The notes: generated by a model from the sequence alone, not told the origin. A DNA stretch of 16,351 nt from Pseudomonadota bacterium (GCA_023394015.1 JAEXBL010000200.1:1-16351); one strand, 5' to 3'. Counted from the stretch's first letter, positions 7,400 through 15,931 are shown. Translations and numbers: made by a program.

Positions 7400-8132
7400 A
7401 CCCATGCTGGAGCTGCGCAGGGTTTCTGCGGCCTATGGCCGTATCCAGGCCCTGTCAGGCGTGTCGCTCGAAGTGCCCGCGGGCGACATCGTGGCCTTGC
7501 TGGGCAGTAATGGCGCCGGCAAGACCACCACGCTCAACGTCATCTCGCAGCTGGTTCGTTGTAGCGCCGGCGAGGTGTGGCTGGAAGGTGAGCGGATCGA
7601 CTGTCAACGCTCGGACCAGATCGTACGGCGCGGTGTAGTGCAGGTGCCGGAGGGGCGCGAGGTGTTCCGCGAGATGAGCGTGCGCGAGAACCTGCTGCTC
7701 GGCGCCTACCTTCGTCGCGACCGCGCGGCGGTGGAGCAGGACCTGGAGGCCGTGTTCTCGCTGTTCCCGCGCCTCGAGGAGCGCCTGCACCAGCGCGCCG
7801 CCACCTTGTCGGGCGGCGAGCAGCAAATGCTGGCGATCGGGCGGGCGCTGCTGGCGCGTCCCCGCATCATGTTGTTCGACGAGCCGTCGATGGGCTTGTC
7901 GCCGCTGCTGGTGCAGCATATGTTCCAGATCATTCGGGAGTTGCATCGTGAACGCGGCATAACCATTCTGCTGGTGGAGCAGAACGTGAAGCTGGCGCTC
8001 GATATTGCCAGCCACGCCTACATACTCGAGAACGGAGAAATTGTGTTGAGCGGCACAGCGGGCGAACTTGCCGGCAACGACGCCGTGCAGCGTGCATATC
8101 TGGGTGCAGCGGCAGGAACCCATGCTGCTTGA
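7392..8132 (+). CDS. livF: Branched-chain-amino-acid-type ABC transporter ATP-binding protein, LivF family
   Basis: The second ATPase subunit, 246 residues. Walker A is GSNGAGKTT (38-46), and the signature is the full LSGGEQQ. Walker B is IMLFDEP, followed by SMGLSPLL, and the switch His is replaced by Gln in VEQN, as is usual in LivF. The ATG at 7392 is preferred because GGTGGAG ends 7 bases upstream; it overlaps the livG stop by 8 bases. In-frame upstream TTG at 7374 would add only MGWSVR. The gene ends inside the first codons of SDR 2, so all five transporter genes and the downstream enzymes appear to form one transcript. Confidence 0.93.
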   Translation: MPEPMLELRRVSAAYGRIQALSGVSLEVPAGDIVALLGSNGAGKTTTLNVISQLVRCSAGEVWLEGERIDCQRSDQIVRRGVVQVPEGREVFREMSVRENLLLGAYLRRDRAAVEQDLEAVFSLFPRLEERLHQRAATLSGGEQQMLAIGRALLARPRIMLFDEPSMGLSPLLVQHMFQIIRELHRERGITILLVEQNVKLALDIASHAYILENGEIVLSGTAGELAGNDAVQRAYLGAAAGTHAA

Positions 8133-8871
8133 CGGCAAGCTGGCATGCATTACCGGGGCCGCGCGCGGGATCGGTGCGGCGATGGCACGCTGTTTTGCAG
8201 CTCAGGGGGCGCAGCTGCTGCTGGCCGATCGTGATGAAGTGGCGCTGTGGAACCTGACGCAGGGACTGCGTGCTGACGGCATCGATGCGCAGGTGGAGGT
8301 CGTGGATGTGACCGACCCGGTCGCCATCGGAACGCTGGCAAATGCGGCGGACCGGTATCGAGATGGCCTGCACGTGCTGGTCAACAACGCTGGCATTGCA
8401 CACCGTTCAAACATTGGCGATGCCGATGCGCTGATCCAGTGGGAACGGGTGCTGGCCGTCAATCTGGGTAGCGTCTACGCCGTCACGCGTGCATTGTTGG
8501 TGCCCTTGCGACGAGCGCGGGGGTGCGTGATCAACCTGTCGTCGATCGTGGCCTATGGTGCGGGCATCTCCTCGCCGGCCTATGTCAGCTCGAAGGGAGC
8601 GGTGCGGTCGCTCACGCAGGCGCTGGCGCGCGACCTGGGGCCAGACGGTATTCGCGTCAATGCGTTGGCGCCGGGGCTCATTGACACCGACATGACTAGT
8701 GGTCAGCGCGAAGCGCCCGGCGGCACGGACTGGTACCGTGGACGATCGCCCATGGGGCGCCTGGGTCAGCCGGGGGAGGTGGCGCAGGCAGCGTTGTTCC
8801 TGGCATCGCCGATGGCCAGTTACATCAACGGCGTGGTGCTGCCCGTGGATGGCGGCTATCTGGCCGTGTGA
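8122..8871 (+). CDS. Short-chain dehydrogenase/reductase (SDR 2)
   Basis: A classical SDR of 249 residues. The glycine motif is TGAARGIG (11-18), and Asp36 after the second strand favours NAD(H). Asp62 lies in VVDVTD, followed by the structural motif NNAG (88-91). Catalytic residues are Asn114, Ser141, Tyr154 and Lys158 (YVSSK), and the C-terminal part has APGLIDTDM and PVDGGY. All residues needed for alcohol/ketone oxidoreduction are present. The ATG at 8122 overlaps the end of livF by 11 bases and has AGGA just upstream; an earlier in-frame start at 8068 would lie far inside livF and disrupt the family N-terminus. Seven bases separate it from SDR 3. Substrate not predictable from sequence alone. 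Confidence 0.92.
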   Translation: MLLDGKLACITGAARGIGAAMARCFAAQGAQLLLADRDEVALWNLTQGLRADGIDAQVEVVDVTDPVAIGTLANAADRYRDGLHVLVNNAGIAHRSNIGDADALIQWERVLAVNLGSVYAVTRALLVPLRRARGCVINLSSIVAYGAGISSPAYVSSKGAVRSLTQALARDLGPDGIRVNALAPGLIDTDMTSGQREAPGGTDWYRGRSPMGRLGQPGEVAQAALFLASPMASYINGVVLPVDGGYLAV

Positions 8872-8878
8872 GGGAGGC

Positions 8879-9640
8879 ATGGCAAGTTCCATTCGCGCCG
8901 ACCCGAACCTGCGTCGCCCCAGGCGCGCACTGGTGACTGGTGGCGCCCGCGGCATCGGCCGCGCCATCGTCGAGCGGTTGGCGCGTGATGGGCTGACGGT
9001 GATGCTGGTGGACCGTGATGCAGACGAGGCGATGCAGGAGGCAACTGCGCTCCGCACTGCCGGCCTGGATGTCGAGGCCCATGTGCTGGACCTCACCGAT
9101 GAGGCGGCGACACGTACCTTGGTCGATCGGCTGCCGCCACTGGACGTGCTAGTGAACAACGCTGGCATCTTCGATGAACGGGCGTTCGACAGCGTGGTCA
9201 GCGACGACTTTCGCCGCATGCTCGAGGTGAACCTGCTGGCCGTGACGGTGCTAACGCAACAGGTGGTGCGACGGATGCCGGCCGGGGGCCGGATCGTCAA
9301 CATCGCGTCGCGGGCCTATCTCGGGGCGCGCAATCACCCACACTACGTCGCATCCAAGGCGGCTTTGGTCGGCTACACGCGGGCCTGTGCTATGGAACTG
9401 GTCGTGCGCGGGATCGCCGTGAACGCGATCGCACCGGGCCTGATCGACACACCGTTGCTGCGCAGTCTGACGGCAGAGCGCCTGGCGGCACAACTGACCC
9501 TGCAGCCAAGCGGTCGCGCTGGCACGCCTAAAGAGGTCGCGCAGGCGGTGGCCTTCTTTGCCGATCCCCGCACGGGCTTCATTACCGGTCAGGTGTTATT
9601 CGTCGATGGCGGCAAGTCATTGGGAGGGACGCTGTCATGA
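8879..9640 (+). CDS. Short-chain dehydrogenase/reductase (SDR 3)
   Basis: The third SDR, 253 residues with a short Arg-rich leader (RADPNLRRPRR) before the fold. The glycine motif is TGGARGIG (20-27), Asp45 indicates NAD(H), and NNAG is at 93-96. Asn118, Ser144, Tyr156 and Lys160 (YVASK) form the active site; APGLIDTPLL and FVDGG follow. The active-site loop GARNHPHY differs from SDR 1 and SDR 2, so the three enzymes probably have different substrates or stereochemistry. The ATG at 8879 has GGGAGG almost touching it; the frame is open upstream to 8699, but that region codes for SDR 2. Its stop overlaps the next gene's ATG (ATGA at 9637-9640). Confidence 0.9.
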   Translation: MASSIRADPNLRRPRRALVTGGARGIGRAIVERLARDGLTVMLVDRDADEAMQEATALRTAGLDVEAHVLDLTDEAATRTLVDRLPPLDVLVNNAGIFDERAFDSVVSDDFRRMLEVNLLAVTVLTQQVVRRMPAGGRIVNIASRAYLGARNHPHYVASKAALVGYTRACAMELVVRGIAVNAIAPGLIDTPLLRSLTAERLAAQLTLQPSGRAGTPKEVAQAVAFFADPRTGFITGQVLFVDGGKSLGGTLS

Positions 9641-11358
9641 GTGCAGGAGCGCCCGACCGCTGGGATCACGAGTGTGATGTGCTGGTGGTGGGTAGTGGTG
9701 CGGGCGGCCTGGCGGCGGCGTTGACCGCCTGGCACGAGGGGCTGGACGTGTTGCTGGTCGAGAAGACTGCGCGCATCGGCGGCTCGACGGCGATCTCGGG
9801 TGGCGCCATCTGGGTGCCGCTGAACGACCAGAGCGCGGCCGCCGGTCATCCGGACAGCTGGGACGCCGTGTGGGAATATCTTCACCATACCGTCGGCGCA
9901 GCCGCCAGCGAGGCGCAGCGCAGAGCCTTTCTACAGGCCGGGCCGCAAGCCTTGACCTACCTGCGAGAACATGCCGGCCTGCACCTGGTGGCCCGCACCT
10001 ATTCGCCCGATTACCACCCAGATCGCCCTGGTGCCGCCCTGGGCGGGCGCTCGCTCGATCCCGTCGAGTTCGATGGCCGCGCGCTGGGCAAGCACTTCGC
10101 CGAGCTGCGGGATCCTCTGCCCGAGTTCATGGTGCTCGGCGGCATGATGGTGACGATGACCGACGTGCGGCACCTGTTGGCAGCCACTCGATCGTTCGCT
10201 TCCTGGCGCCACGGCATGCGGCTTTTGCTGCGCTACGGCATGGATAGGCTGCGTGGCTATCACCGCGGTGCGCGCCTGGTGCTGGGCAATGCGCTCGCAG
10301 GACGTCTGTTCTGCTCGTTGCTGGAGGTGGGGGTTGCTTACTGGCTGCATGCACCGGCACGTGCATTGGTGCAGGACGGCAAGGGGCGCGTGGTGGGCGC
10401 GTTGGTCGAGCGCGACGGACAACGTCGTGGGGTACACGCGCGTCGTGGCGTGGTGTTGGCCGCCGGCGGCTTTCCTTGGCACGAAACGCTGCGGGCCAAA
10501 CATTACCCGCAACCTACCGGCCCCTACTCGATGTCCCCGCAGAGCGATTCCGGTGATGGCATCGAGCTGGCGCTGTCCATCGGTGCCGCCATGGGGGAAG
10601 GTGGTGTGGGTCCGGCGCAGTGGGCGCCGGTGTCAATGCTGACCCGCACCGACGGCAGCGTGGTGCGCTACCCGCACTTGGTGTGGGACCGCGCCAAGCC
10701 GGGTTTGATTGCCGTGGATGCCGCTGGCAAGCGATTTGTCAACGAATCGACGTCGTATCATGAGTTCGTGCGGGGCATGTATGCGGCGCACGCGCGCAGT
10801 CCGGCGATCCCGGCGCTGCTGGTGGCCGACAGCAGTTTCGTCGAATGCTGGGGCCTCGGATTGGCGCTTCCAGGAGGACGGCCGCGCGCCCATCTGGAGC
10901 GCGCGGGTTACCTGTTGAAGGCTGATACTCTGACGGCGCTTGCCAGCATGGCCGGCATTGACCCGGATGGCCTGCAATCTACCGTGACGGCATACAACGA
11001 AGCTGCGCGCCATGGCGAAGATCCCGAGTTCGGGCGTGGCGGCACCGCCTACAACCGTTATCTGGGGGATCCGGATCATCGACCCAATCCCTGTGTCGCA
11101 CCACTCGACAAGCCTCCCTACTACGCCGTGAAGGTGTGGCCTGGAGACATAGGGACCGCGCTGGGGTTGCGCATCGATGGGCAAGCGCGCGTGCTGAGTG
11201 CCTCGGATGAACCGATCCCCGGCCTCTACGCTGCCGGCAATGACGCGCATTCGGTGATGGGCGGTGAATATCCTGCGCCCGGCATCACTCTGGGCCCGGC
11301 ACTCGCTTTTGGCTGGGTTGCCGGCATGCATCTGGCCCACGGCAACTCGACGGGCTGA
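9637..11358 (+). CDS. FAD-dependent 3-ketosteroid-delta1-dehydrogenase-like desaturase
   Basis: A flavoprotein of 573 residues. The N-terminal FAD motif is VVGSGAGGLAAA (Gly19-Gly24) with Glu42 at the end of the second strand, then IGGSTAISGGAIWVP, a strong match in style to KstD proteins. The C-terminal motif GGEYPAPGITLGPA carries Tyr545 and Gly549 with the same four-residue spacing as Tyr487/Gly491 of Rhodococcus KSTD1, which hold the substrate carbonyl. Tyr374 (NESTSYHEF) and Tyr126 (DYHP) are likely counterparts of catalytic Tyr318 and Tyr119 (alignment by eye). The family removes two hydrogens alpha-beta to a ketone; relatives also act on 4-oxocyclohexanecarboxylate. It is about 60 residues longer than KSTD1, mostly between Tyr126 and Tyr374. 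No signal peptide, so cytoplasmic. A good ribosome site (GGGAGGG, 9622-9628) precedes the start. Steroid as substrate is not proven. Confidence 0.88.
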   Translation: MSAGAPDRWDHECDVLVVGSGAGGLAAALTAWHEGLDVLLVEKTARIGGSTAISGGAIWVPLNDQSAAAGHPDSWDAVWEYLHHTVGAAASEAQRRAFLQAGPQALTYLREHAGLHLVARTYSPDYHPDRPGAALGGRSLDPVEFDGRALGKHFAELRDPLPEFMVLGGMMVTMTDVRHLLAATRSFASWRHGMRLLLRYGMDRLRGYHRGARLVLGNALAGRLFCSLLEVGVAYWLHAPARALVQDGKGRVVGALVERDGQRRGVHARRGVVLAAGGFPWHETLRAKHYPQPTGPYSMSPQSDSGDGIELALSIGAAMGEGGVGPAQWAPVSMLTRTDGSVVRYPHLVWDRAKPGLIAVDAAGKRFVNESTSYHEFVRGMYAAHARSPAIPALLVADSSFVECWGLGLALPGGRPRAHLERAGYLLKADTLTALASMAGIDPDGLQSTVTAYNEAARHGEDPEFGRGGTAYNRYLGDPDHRPNPCVAPLDKPPYYAVKVWPGDIGTALGLRIDGQARVLSASDEPIPGLYAAGNDAHSVMGGEYPAPGITLGPALAFGWVAGMHLAHGNSTG

Positions 11359-11396
11359 ATTGCCCCATCGGTACGGCGCTTTAACAAGGAGAGTCC

Positions 11397-12005
11397 ATGA
11401 AGATCTACTTCTCACCTGCTTCGCCATTCGTGCGCAAATGCCTGGTCGCGGCCCACGAACTAGGTGTGGCGGAGCGCATCGAACTGCTGCCGAGCGCCGC
11501 TCATCCGGTGCAGCGCGACGCCATCATCATCCGCAGCAATCCGCTGGGTCAAGTACCCACGTTCTTCTGCGACGACGGCACGGTGCTCTACGACAGCCGT
11601 GTCATCTGCGAATACCTCGACAGCGTATTCGGTCCTAGGCTGATCCCGTCGGATGGCCCTGCTCGTTGGCTGCGCTTGACTGAGCAGGCCTTGGCAGACG
11701 GCATGCTCGGCGGTGCCTTGCTGGCGCGCTACGAAACCGCGGTACGGCCGCAGATGCTGCGGTGGAATGACTGGGCCGCAGGTCAATTGGGCAAGGTCGA
11801 CAGCGGCCTTACCTGGCTGCAGCAGCATGCCGAGGGGTTCGGCGACCGTGTCGATATCGGCATGATTTCAATGGGCTGCGCACTGGGCTACCTGGATTTT
11901 CGCTTTCCGGATTTCGATTGGCGTGCCAAGGCGCCCCACGCGGCGGCGTGGTTCGCGCACTTCAACAAGCGTGCTTCCATGCAGGCGACGCTGCCCCACG
12001 TGTGA
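11397..12005 (+). CDS. Glutathione S-transferase family protein
   Basis: A soluble GST of 202 residues. The thioredoxin-like N-terminal domain starts MKIYFSPASPFVRKC, resembling E. coli YibF, with a Ser at the catalytic turn rather than a beta-class Cys10. NPLGQVPTF holds the cis-Pro (Pro54), and Asp66-Ser67 in LYDSRVICEYLD bind the glutathione gamma-glutamyl group. The C-terminal helical domain runs from about 85 to the end. AAGGAG at 11386-11391 gives a clear ribosome binding site. It is the last gene of the operon, 38 bases after the desaturase. In a pathway producing an alpha,beta-unsaturated ketone, a GST could add glutathione, isomerise a double bond or detoxify (inference). The closest match in sequence style is a general GST, so a specific role is unproven. 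Confidence 0.9.
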   Translation: MKIYFSPASPFVRKCLVAAHELGVAERIELLPSAAHPVQRDAIIIRSNPLGQVPTFFCDDGTVLYDSRVICEYLDSVFGPRLIPSDGPARWLRLTEQALADGMLGGALLARYETAVRPQMLRWNDWAAGQLGKVDSGLTWLQQHAEGFGDRVDIGMISMGCALGYLDFRFPDFDWRAKAPHAAAWFAHFNKRASMQATLPHV

Positions 12006-12023
12006 GCAGTTCGGCTTCACACG
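11999..12023 (+). terminator. Hairpin at the end of the catabolic operon, possible terminator
   Basis: CGTGTGA (11999-12005, containing the GST stop codon) pairs with TCACACG (12017-12023). Two further G-C pairs form past a single bulged T at 12016, leaving a six-base loop (12008-12013). There is no T-tract, so it may act with Rho or as an mRNA-stabilising end. It is the only evident hairpin between the operon and the convergent hydrolase gene. Confidence 0.4.
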
Positions 12024-12096
12024 CGGGCCTGAGGGGCTTCGGAGGTGAACCTGCACCCATGCAGACGCAGCGTCGGCATTCGTCAGCAGGCCGGTT

Positions 12097-12912
12097 TCAG
12101 GGCGGTGGCACAGTCATCGCGCGCAGATGGGCCTCGACCGCGGCGGCGGTGGCCAGCGGCTTTTCCATGGGAAACAGGTGCGAGCCCGGCAGCATCATCA
12201 CCCGGCCCTTGGTCAGCTCGGCGATGGAATCCAGCCCGCCGGCCTGCTTCATCTCCACCGAGGCCAGCCCGCCGATGAAGGCCACCGGGCGCTTCAGCGG
12301 ATGCCGGCGCAGCAGCGCGCCGATGTGGTGGGGCACGGTGTCGTAGATGGCCGATTCCACCTCGCGGTCGAAGGCCAGGCGCCAGCTGCCGTCGGCGTCG
12401 AAGGTGCCGTGGTCCACGTAGTCGTGCAGCACCTGCTCGTCCCAGGCGGCAAACACCTTCTTGCTGCGAAAGTGCTGGAACACCGCCTCGCGGTCGTCCC
12501 ATTGCTCGCGCCGGCGGCGGCTGATCTGGCTGGGCGACAGGCGCCTGAACAGCGGCGTGCGCTTGGCCACGCCCAGCGCCCCGGCGCGCCAGCCGGCGAT
12601 CACGGGCGAATCGAGCATGAGCACGCCGCGCGCCAGATCCGGGTGGCGGGCGGCGCACATCAGGCTGAGGATGCCGCCCAGCGAATGCCCGACCAGGTAC
12701 GGCGCCTGGCCGCTGGCCTGCTTTTGCGCGGCGGCAAAGTCGGCCAGTTGCTGCACCAGGTGCGGCCAGCCGTCGGTGACGGGGTACTGCGGGTCGTGGC
12801 CGTATTTCTCGACCGCGCTCACCTCAAAGCCGCGCGCGCGCACGCTGTCGAGCATCACGCGGTAGGTGCTGGCCGGAAAACTGTTGCCGTGGGAGAAGAC
12901 GATGGCGGACAT
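12097..12912 (-). CDS. Alpha/beta hydrolase
   Basis: A protein of 271 residues with the alpha/beta-hydrolase fold. An early FSHGNSFPA segment (6-14) forms the oxyanion-hole HG region. The nucleophile elbow is GHSLGG with Ser77, and the probable catalytic His is His245 in GSHLFPME. A helical cap follows the elbow (about 105-160, rich in Arg and Trp). Esterase, lipase or related C-O/C-N hydrolysis is family knowledge; the substrate cannot be told. No signal peptide is seen. There is no Shine-Dalgarno sequence before the ATG at 12910-12912. It is transcribed leftward, in the same direction as mutS 194 bases upstream, and has the very high GC of the backbone, so it is unlikely to belong to the catabolic operon that converges on it. 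Confidence 0.88.
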   Translation of the reverse strand: MSAIVFSHGNSFPASTYRVMLDSVRARGFEVSAVEKYGHDPQYPVTDGWPHLVQQLADFAAAQKQASGQAPYLVGHSLGGILSLMCAARHPDLARGVLMLDSPVIAGWRAGALGVAKRTPLFRRLSPSQISRRRREQWDDREAVFQHFRSKKVFAAWDEQVLHDYVDHGTFDADGSWRLAFDREVESAIYDTVPHHIGALLRRHPLKRPVAFIGGLASVEMKQAGGLDSIAELTKGRVMMLPGSHLFPMEKPLATAAAVEAHLRAMTVPPP

Positions 12913-13032
12913 GGCAGAAAGGATGAAGCGATGAAGGCCGCGCGGCCGGTGCCGGGGGCAGGCCAGCGCAGCAAGGTGGCCAGCTCGGTTGGGCGACCGT
13001 TGGGGTGATTTTCTTCAATGGCGGGCGGCGCA

Positions 13033-13054
13033 GGCCTTGAGACAGCACAAGGCC
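13033..13054 (-). terminator. Hairpin in the mutS-hydrolase gap
   Basis: GGCCTTG (13033-13039) pairs perfectly with CAAGGCC (13048-13054) around an eight-base loop, 53 bases after the mutS stop on the minus strand. No T-run follows in the leftward direction. It may end or attenuate the mutS transcript before the hydrolase. The rest of the 194-base gap (12913-13106) shows no gene. Confidence 0.3.
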
Positions 13055-13106
13055 GGCACGCAGGGTGCGGCTTCGCCGGGCGGCATGCCGTTCCGTGCGC
13101 ACGCCC

Positions 13107-15773
13107 TCATTTCGCCATGAGCTGCTTGAGCTGGTACAGCGCATCCAGCGCCTCGCGCGGGCTCAGCGCATCGGGGTCGATGCGGGCCAGGGCGGCGTCG
13201 AGCGCGCTCGGATCGGCCGGCGCGCTGGCCGGCGGCGGCGCGAACAGATCGACCTGGGCGCGGCTCTGGTCGGCGCCTTGCTCCAGGGCGCCGAGCACGT
13301 GGCGCGCGTGGTTGACCACGGCGGCCGGCACGCCGGCCAGGCGCGCCACCTGGATGCCGTAGCTGCGGCTGGCCGGGCCGGGCTCCAGCGCGTGCAAAAA
13401 CACGATGTCGTGGCCGCCCGAGCCGCTCGTTTCGGCCGCGCTCACGTGCACGTTGATGGCCGCGTGGTGCGTGGCCGGAAACTCGGTCAGCTCGAAGTAG
13501 TGGGTGGCGAACAGGGTGAAGCACTGCAGCCTGTCGTGCAGGTGGGCGGCGATGCCGGAAGCCAGCGCCAGGCCGTCGAAGGTGCTGGTGCCGCGGCCGA
13601 TCTCGTCCATCAGCACCAGCGATTCGGCCGTGGCGGTGTGCAGGATCTGCGCCGCCTCGGTCATCTCCAGCATGAAGGTGGACTGCGCGTTGGCCAGGTC
13701 GTCGGCGGCGCCGATGCGGGTGTGGATGGCGTCCAGCGGCCCCAGCCGGCAGCTTTGCGCCGGCACGTAGCTGCCCATGCTGGCCAGCAGCGCGATCAGC
13801 GCGACCTGCCGCATGTAGGTGCTCTTGCCGCCCATGTTGGGGCCGGTGATGATCTGCATGCGGGCCTTGGGGCCCATCACCGTGTCATTGGCGATGACGG
13901 GCGGGCCGCTGGGCTCGGCCAGGCGCGCCGCCACCACCGGGTGGCGGCCGCCGCGGATCTCGATGCAGGGCGCGCGCACGAACTGCGGCGCGCACCAGTT
14001 CAGCGTCAGCGAGCGCTCGGCCAGCGCGCACAGCGCGTCCAGCGCGGCGATCGCCCGGGCGTAGCGGGTGAGCTGCGGCACGTGCGGCTGCAAGGCGTTC
14101 AGCAGGTGCTCGTACAGCCATTTCTCGCGCGCCAGCGCGCGCTCCTGCGCGCTGAGGGCCTTGTCCTCGAAGGCCTTCAGCTCGGGCGTGATGAAGCGCT
14201 CGGCGTTCTTCAGCGTCTGGCGGCGGCGGTAGTCGTCGGGCACCTTGCCGGCCTGGCCCTGCGTCACCTCGATGTAGAAGCCGTGCACCTTGTTGAACTG
14301 CACGCGCAGGTTGGCGATGCCGGTGCGGGTGCGCTCGCGCGCCTCCAGCTCGATCAGGAAGGCGTCGCAGTTGTCGGCGATGGCGCGCAGCTCGTCCAAC
14401 TCCTCGTCCAGCCCCGGCGCGATCACGCCGCCGTCGCGGATCAGCGCGGCGGGCTCTTCGAGCAGCGCGGCGCGCAGCAGGTCGAGCGCCTCGGCGGGCG
14501 GCGCCAGGTCTCCGGCGATGTCAGCCAGCAGTGGCGCTGGCGCTTGATGGACAAGCGCAACCAGCTCATCTTTTTGCAGTGCGTGGCGCAGCGCCACCAG
14601 TTCCCGTGGCCGCACCTGGTTCAAGGCCAGGCGCGCCGTGATGCGCTCCACGTCGCTGGTGCCCTTGAGCTGCGCCCGCAGCTTCTGCCACAGGCCGCCC
14701 TCGCGCAGCGCGCCGATGGCGGCCAGGCGGGCGCTGGCGGCGGCGCGGTCGCGCGCGGGCGCCAGCAGCCAGCTTTTCAGTCGGCGGCTGCCCATGCCGG
14801 TCATGCAGGTGTCGAGCAGCGAGAACACGGTGGGCGCGTCTTCGCCGCGCAGGGTCTGCACCAGCTCCAGGTTGCGGCGCGTGGTGGCGGGCAGCTCGAT
14901 CAGCTCGCCGGGGCGCTCCACCACCACGCCGCGCACGTGGGTCAGCGCGCGGCCCTGGGTGTGCTCGGCGTAGGCCAGCAGGGCGGCGGCGGCGGCGTGG
15001 GCGTGGGGCAACTCCTCGGCGTTCCAGGCCGCCAGGCTGGCGGTCTGCAATTGCTCCAGCAGCTTGCGGCGGCCCAGCGCGCTGTCGAACTGGAAGGCCG
15101 GGCGGTGGGTGAGGGCGGGCGCGCGGCCGGCGACCGGGCGCACCGCCTTCAGGCGCTGCTCGAAGGCGGGCGTGGCGCCGGCGGGCAGCAGCAGCTCGCT
15201 GGGGGCGATGCGTTCCAGCCAGCCGGGCAACTCGTCGGGCGTGCACTCGGCCAGGTTCACCTGGCCCTGCGTCACCGCCAGCCAGGCCAGGCCGCAGCGG
15301 TTGCGCGGCGCCGGGTGCACGGCCAGCAGCACGGATTCGTTCTTGTCGCTCAGCAGTTCGCTGTCGGTGAGCGTGCCGGGCGTGACCACGCGCACCACCT
15401 TGCGCTCCACCGGGCCTTTCGATGTGGCGGGATCGCCGACCTGCTCGCAAATGGCCACCGATTCGCCCAGCTTGATCAGGCGCGCCAGATAGCCCTCCAC
15501 CGAATGAAAGGGCACGCCCGCCATCGGCACCGGCTGGCCGGCCGACTGGCCGCGGTGGGTGAGCGTGATGTCCAGCAGCGCGGCGGCTTTTTCCGCGTCG
15601 GCGTAGAACATCTCGTAGAAATCACCCATGCGGTAGAACAGCAGGGTGTCGGGAAAATCCGCTTTCAGCGCCAGATACTGCGCCATCATGGGCGTGTGTG
15701 GGGGCGTGGCGGCTGCGGCGGGCGCGGGGCCCGCCGGTGTTTTGGAAGGGGTTTTCGAATCTGCTTGGCTCAT
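13107..15773 (-). CDS. mutS: DNA mismatch repair protein MutS
   Basis: MutS, 888 residues, recognises mismatches and, with MutL, starts strand-specific repair. The mismatch-probing Phe-x-Glu is Phe52-Tyr-Glu54 in RMGDFYEMF, corresponding to Phe36/Glu38 of E. coli. The Walker A motif is GPNMGGKST (644-652), with [16 protein letters not shown] as Walker B and signature region, then FATHYFELT. The C-terminal tail after about 800 contains the usual short dimer/tetramer segment and ends [10 protein letters not shown]. Compared with E. coli (853 residues) it has about 16 extra N-terminal residues, a Ser/Thr/Pro/Ala-rich stretch (2-28) before the conserved [12 protein letters not shown] 15771-15773 has no clear ribosome site; ATG at residue 29 or 30 would give a protein starting at the conserved core. 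The coding strand is the minus strand; a very long open frame opposite it is a GC artefact. Confidence 0.97.
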   Translation of the reverse strand: MSQADSKTPSKTPAGPAPAAAATPPHTPMMAQYLALKADFPDTLLFYRMGDFYEMFYADAEKAAALLDITLTHRGQSAGQPVPMAGVPFHSVEGYLARLIKLGESVAICEQVGDPATSKGPVERKVVRVVTPGTLTDSELLSDKNESVLLAVHPAPRNRCGLAWLAVTQGQVNLAECTPDELPGWLERIAPSELLLPAGATPAFEQRLKAVRPVAGRAPALTHRPAFQFDSALGRRKLLEQLQTASLAAWNAEELPHAHAAAAALLAYAEHTQGRALTHVRGVVVERPGELIELPATTRRNLELVQTLRGEDAPTVFSLLDTCMTGMGSRRLKSWLLAPARDRAAASARLAAIGALREGGLWQKLRAQLKGTSDVERITARLALNQVRPRELVALRHALQKDELVALVHQAPAPLLADIAGDLAPPAEALDLLRAALLEEPAALIRDGGVIAPGLDEELDELRAIADNCDAFLIELEARERTRTGIANLRVQFNKVHGFYIEVTQGQAGKVPDDYRRRQTLKNAERFITPELKAFEDKALSAQERALAREKWLYEHLLNALQPHVPQLTRYARAIAALDALCALAERSLTLNWCAPQFVRAPCIEIRGGRHPVVAARLAEPSGPPVIANDTVMGPKARMQIITGPNMGGKSTYMRQVALIALLASMGSYVPAQSCRLGPLDAIHTRIGAADDLANAQSTFMLEMTEAAQILHTATAESLVLMDEIGRGTSTFDGLALASGIAAHLHDRLQCFTLFATHYFELTEFPATHHAAINVHVSAAETSGSGGHDIVFLHALEPGPASRSYGIQVARLAGVPAAVVNHARHVLGALEQGADQSRAQVDLFAPPPASAPADPSALDAALARIDPDALSPREALDALYQLKQLMAK

Positions 15774-15899
15774 GGAACGGCCCGGCCCGGTGGGACCGGC
15801 GGCGGCACTGCCGGCCGCGTCGGCGAGGGGTTGAATCCCGGAATATTAAGCGGGGAAGCCAGGCGGGGAGGGCGCCCTGCCGGGCGGCGCACGGGCACG

Positions 15900-15931
15900 A
15901 AAAAGCCGCCGGACTTGAAATTCCGGCCGGC
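15900..15931 (-). terminator. Intrinsic terminator on the minus strand, upstream of mutS
   Basis: Read leftward, GCCGGCCGGA (15931-15922) pairs with TCCGGCGGC (15913-15905), nine base pairs with one bulged base (15927) and an eight-base loop (15914-15921), followed directly by TTTTT (15904-15900). This is a textbook Rho-independent shape. It sits 127 bases upstream of the mutS start, facing the mutS direction, with no leftward gene visible in the 420 bases before it. It could shield mutS from upstream transcription, or be an attenuator if the mutS promoter lies further right. Confidence 0.55.

Larger units (their letters stand above)
1785..12030. other. Lower-GC catabolic cluster, probably inserted into a cob/alkB-hydrolase/mutS backbone
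   Basis: Approximate borders only. The flanking genes are extremely GC-rich (47 of 60 bases are G or C at 421-480, 53 of 60 at 14701-14760), while lines inside are lower (33 of 60 at 3961-4020, 36 of 60 at 10741-10800). These are hand-counted sample lines, not a window average. The cluster contains its own regulator, transporter and enzymes, and no gene in it relates to cobalamin, AlkB or MutS. The left border falls where the AlkB protein loses family similarity (about 1770-1800). The right border falls between the GST stop (12005) and the hydrolase (12097). No integrase, transposase, tRNA or clear flanking direct repeat is visible, so the mechanism of acquisition is unknown. Confidence 0.5.

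Noticed and set aside
8699..8878. Upstream 60-residue extension of SDR 3
   Set aside because: The stretch lies inside SDR 2 in another frame; GGGAGG before ATG 8879 and the SDR N-terminus fit the later start.
12127..13008. A 293-residue plus-strand frame opposite the hydrolase
   Set aside because: The minus-strand protein has the GHSLGG elbow and catalytic His; the plus frame has only skewed composition.
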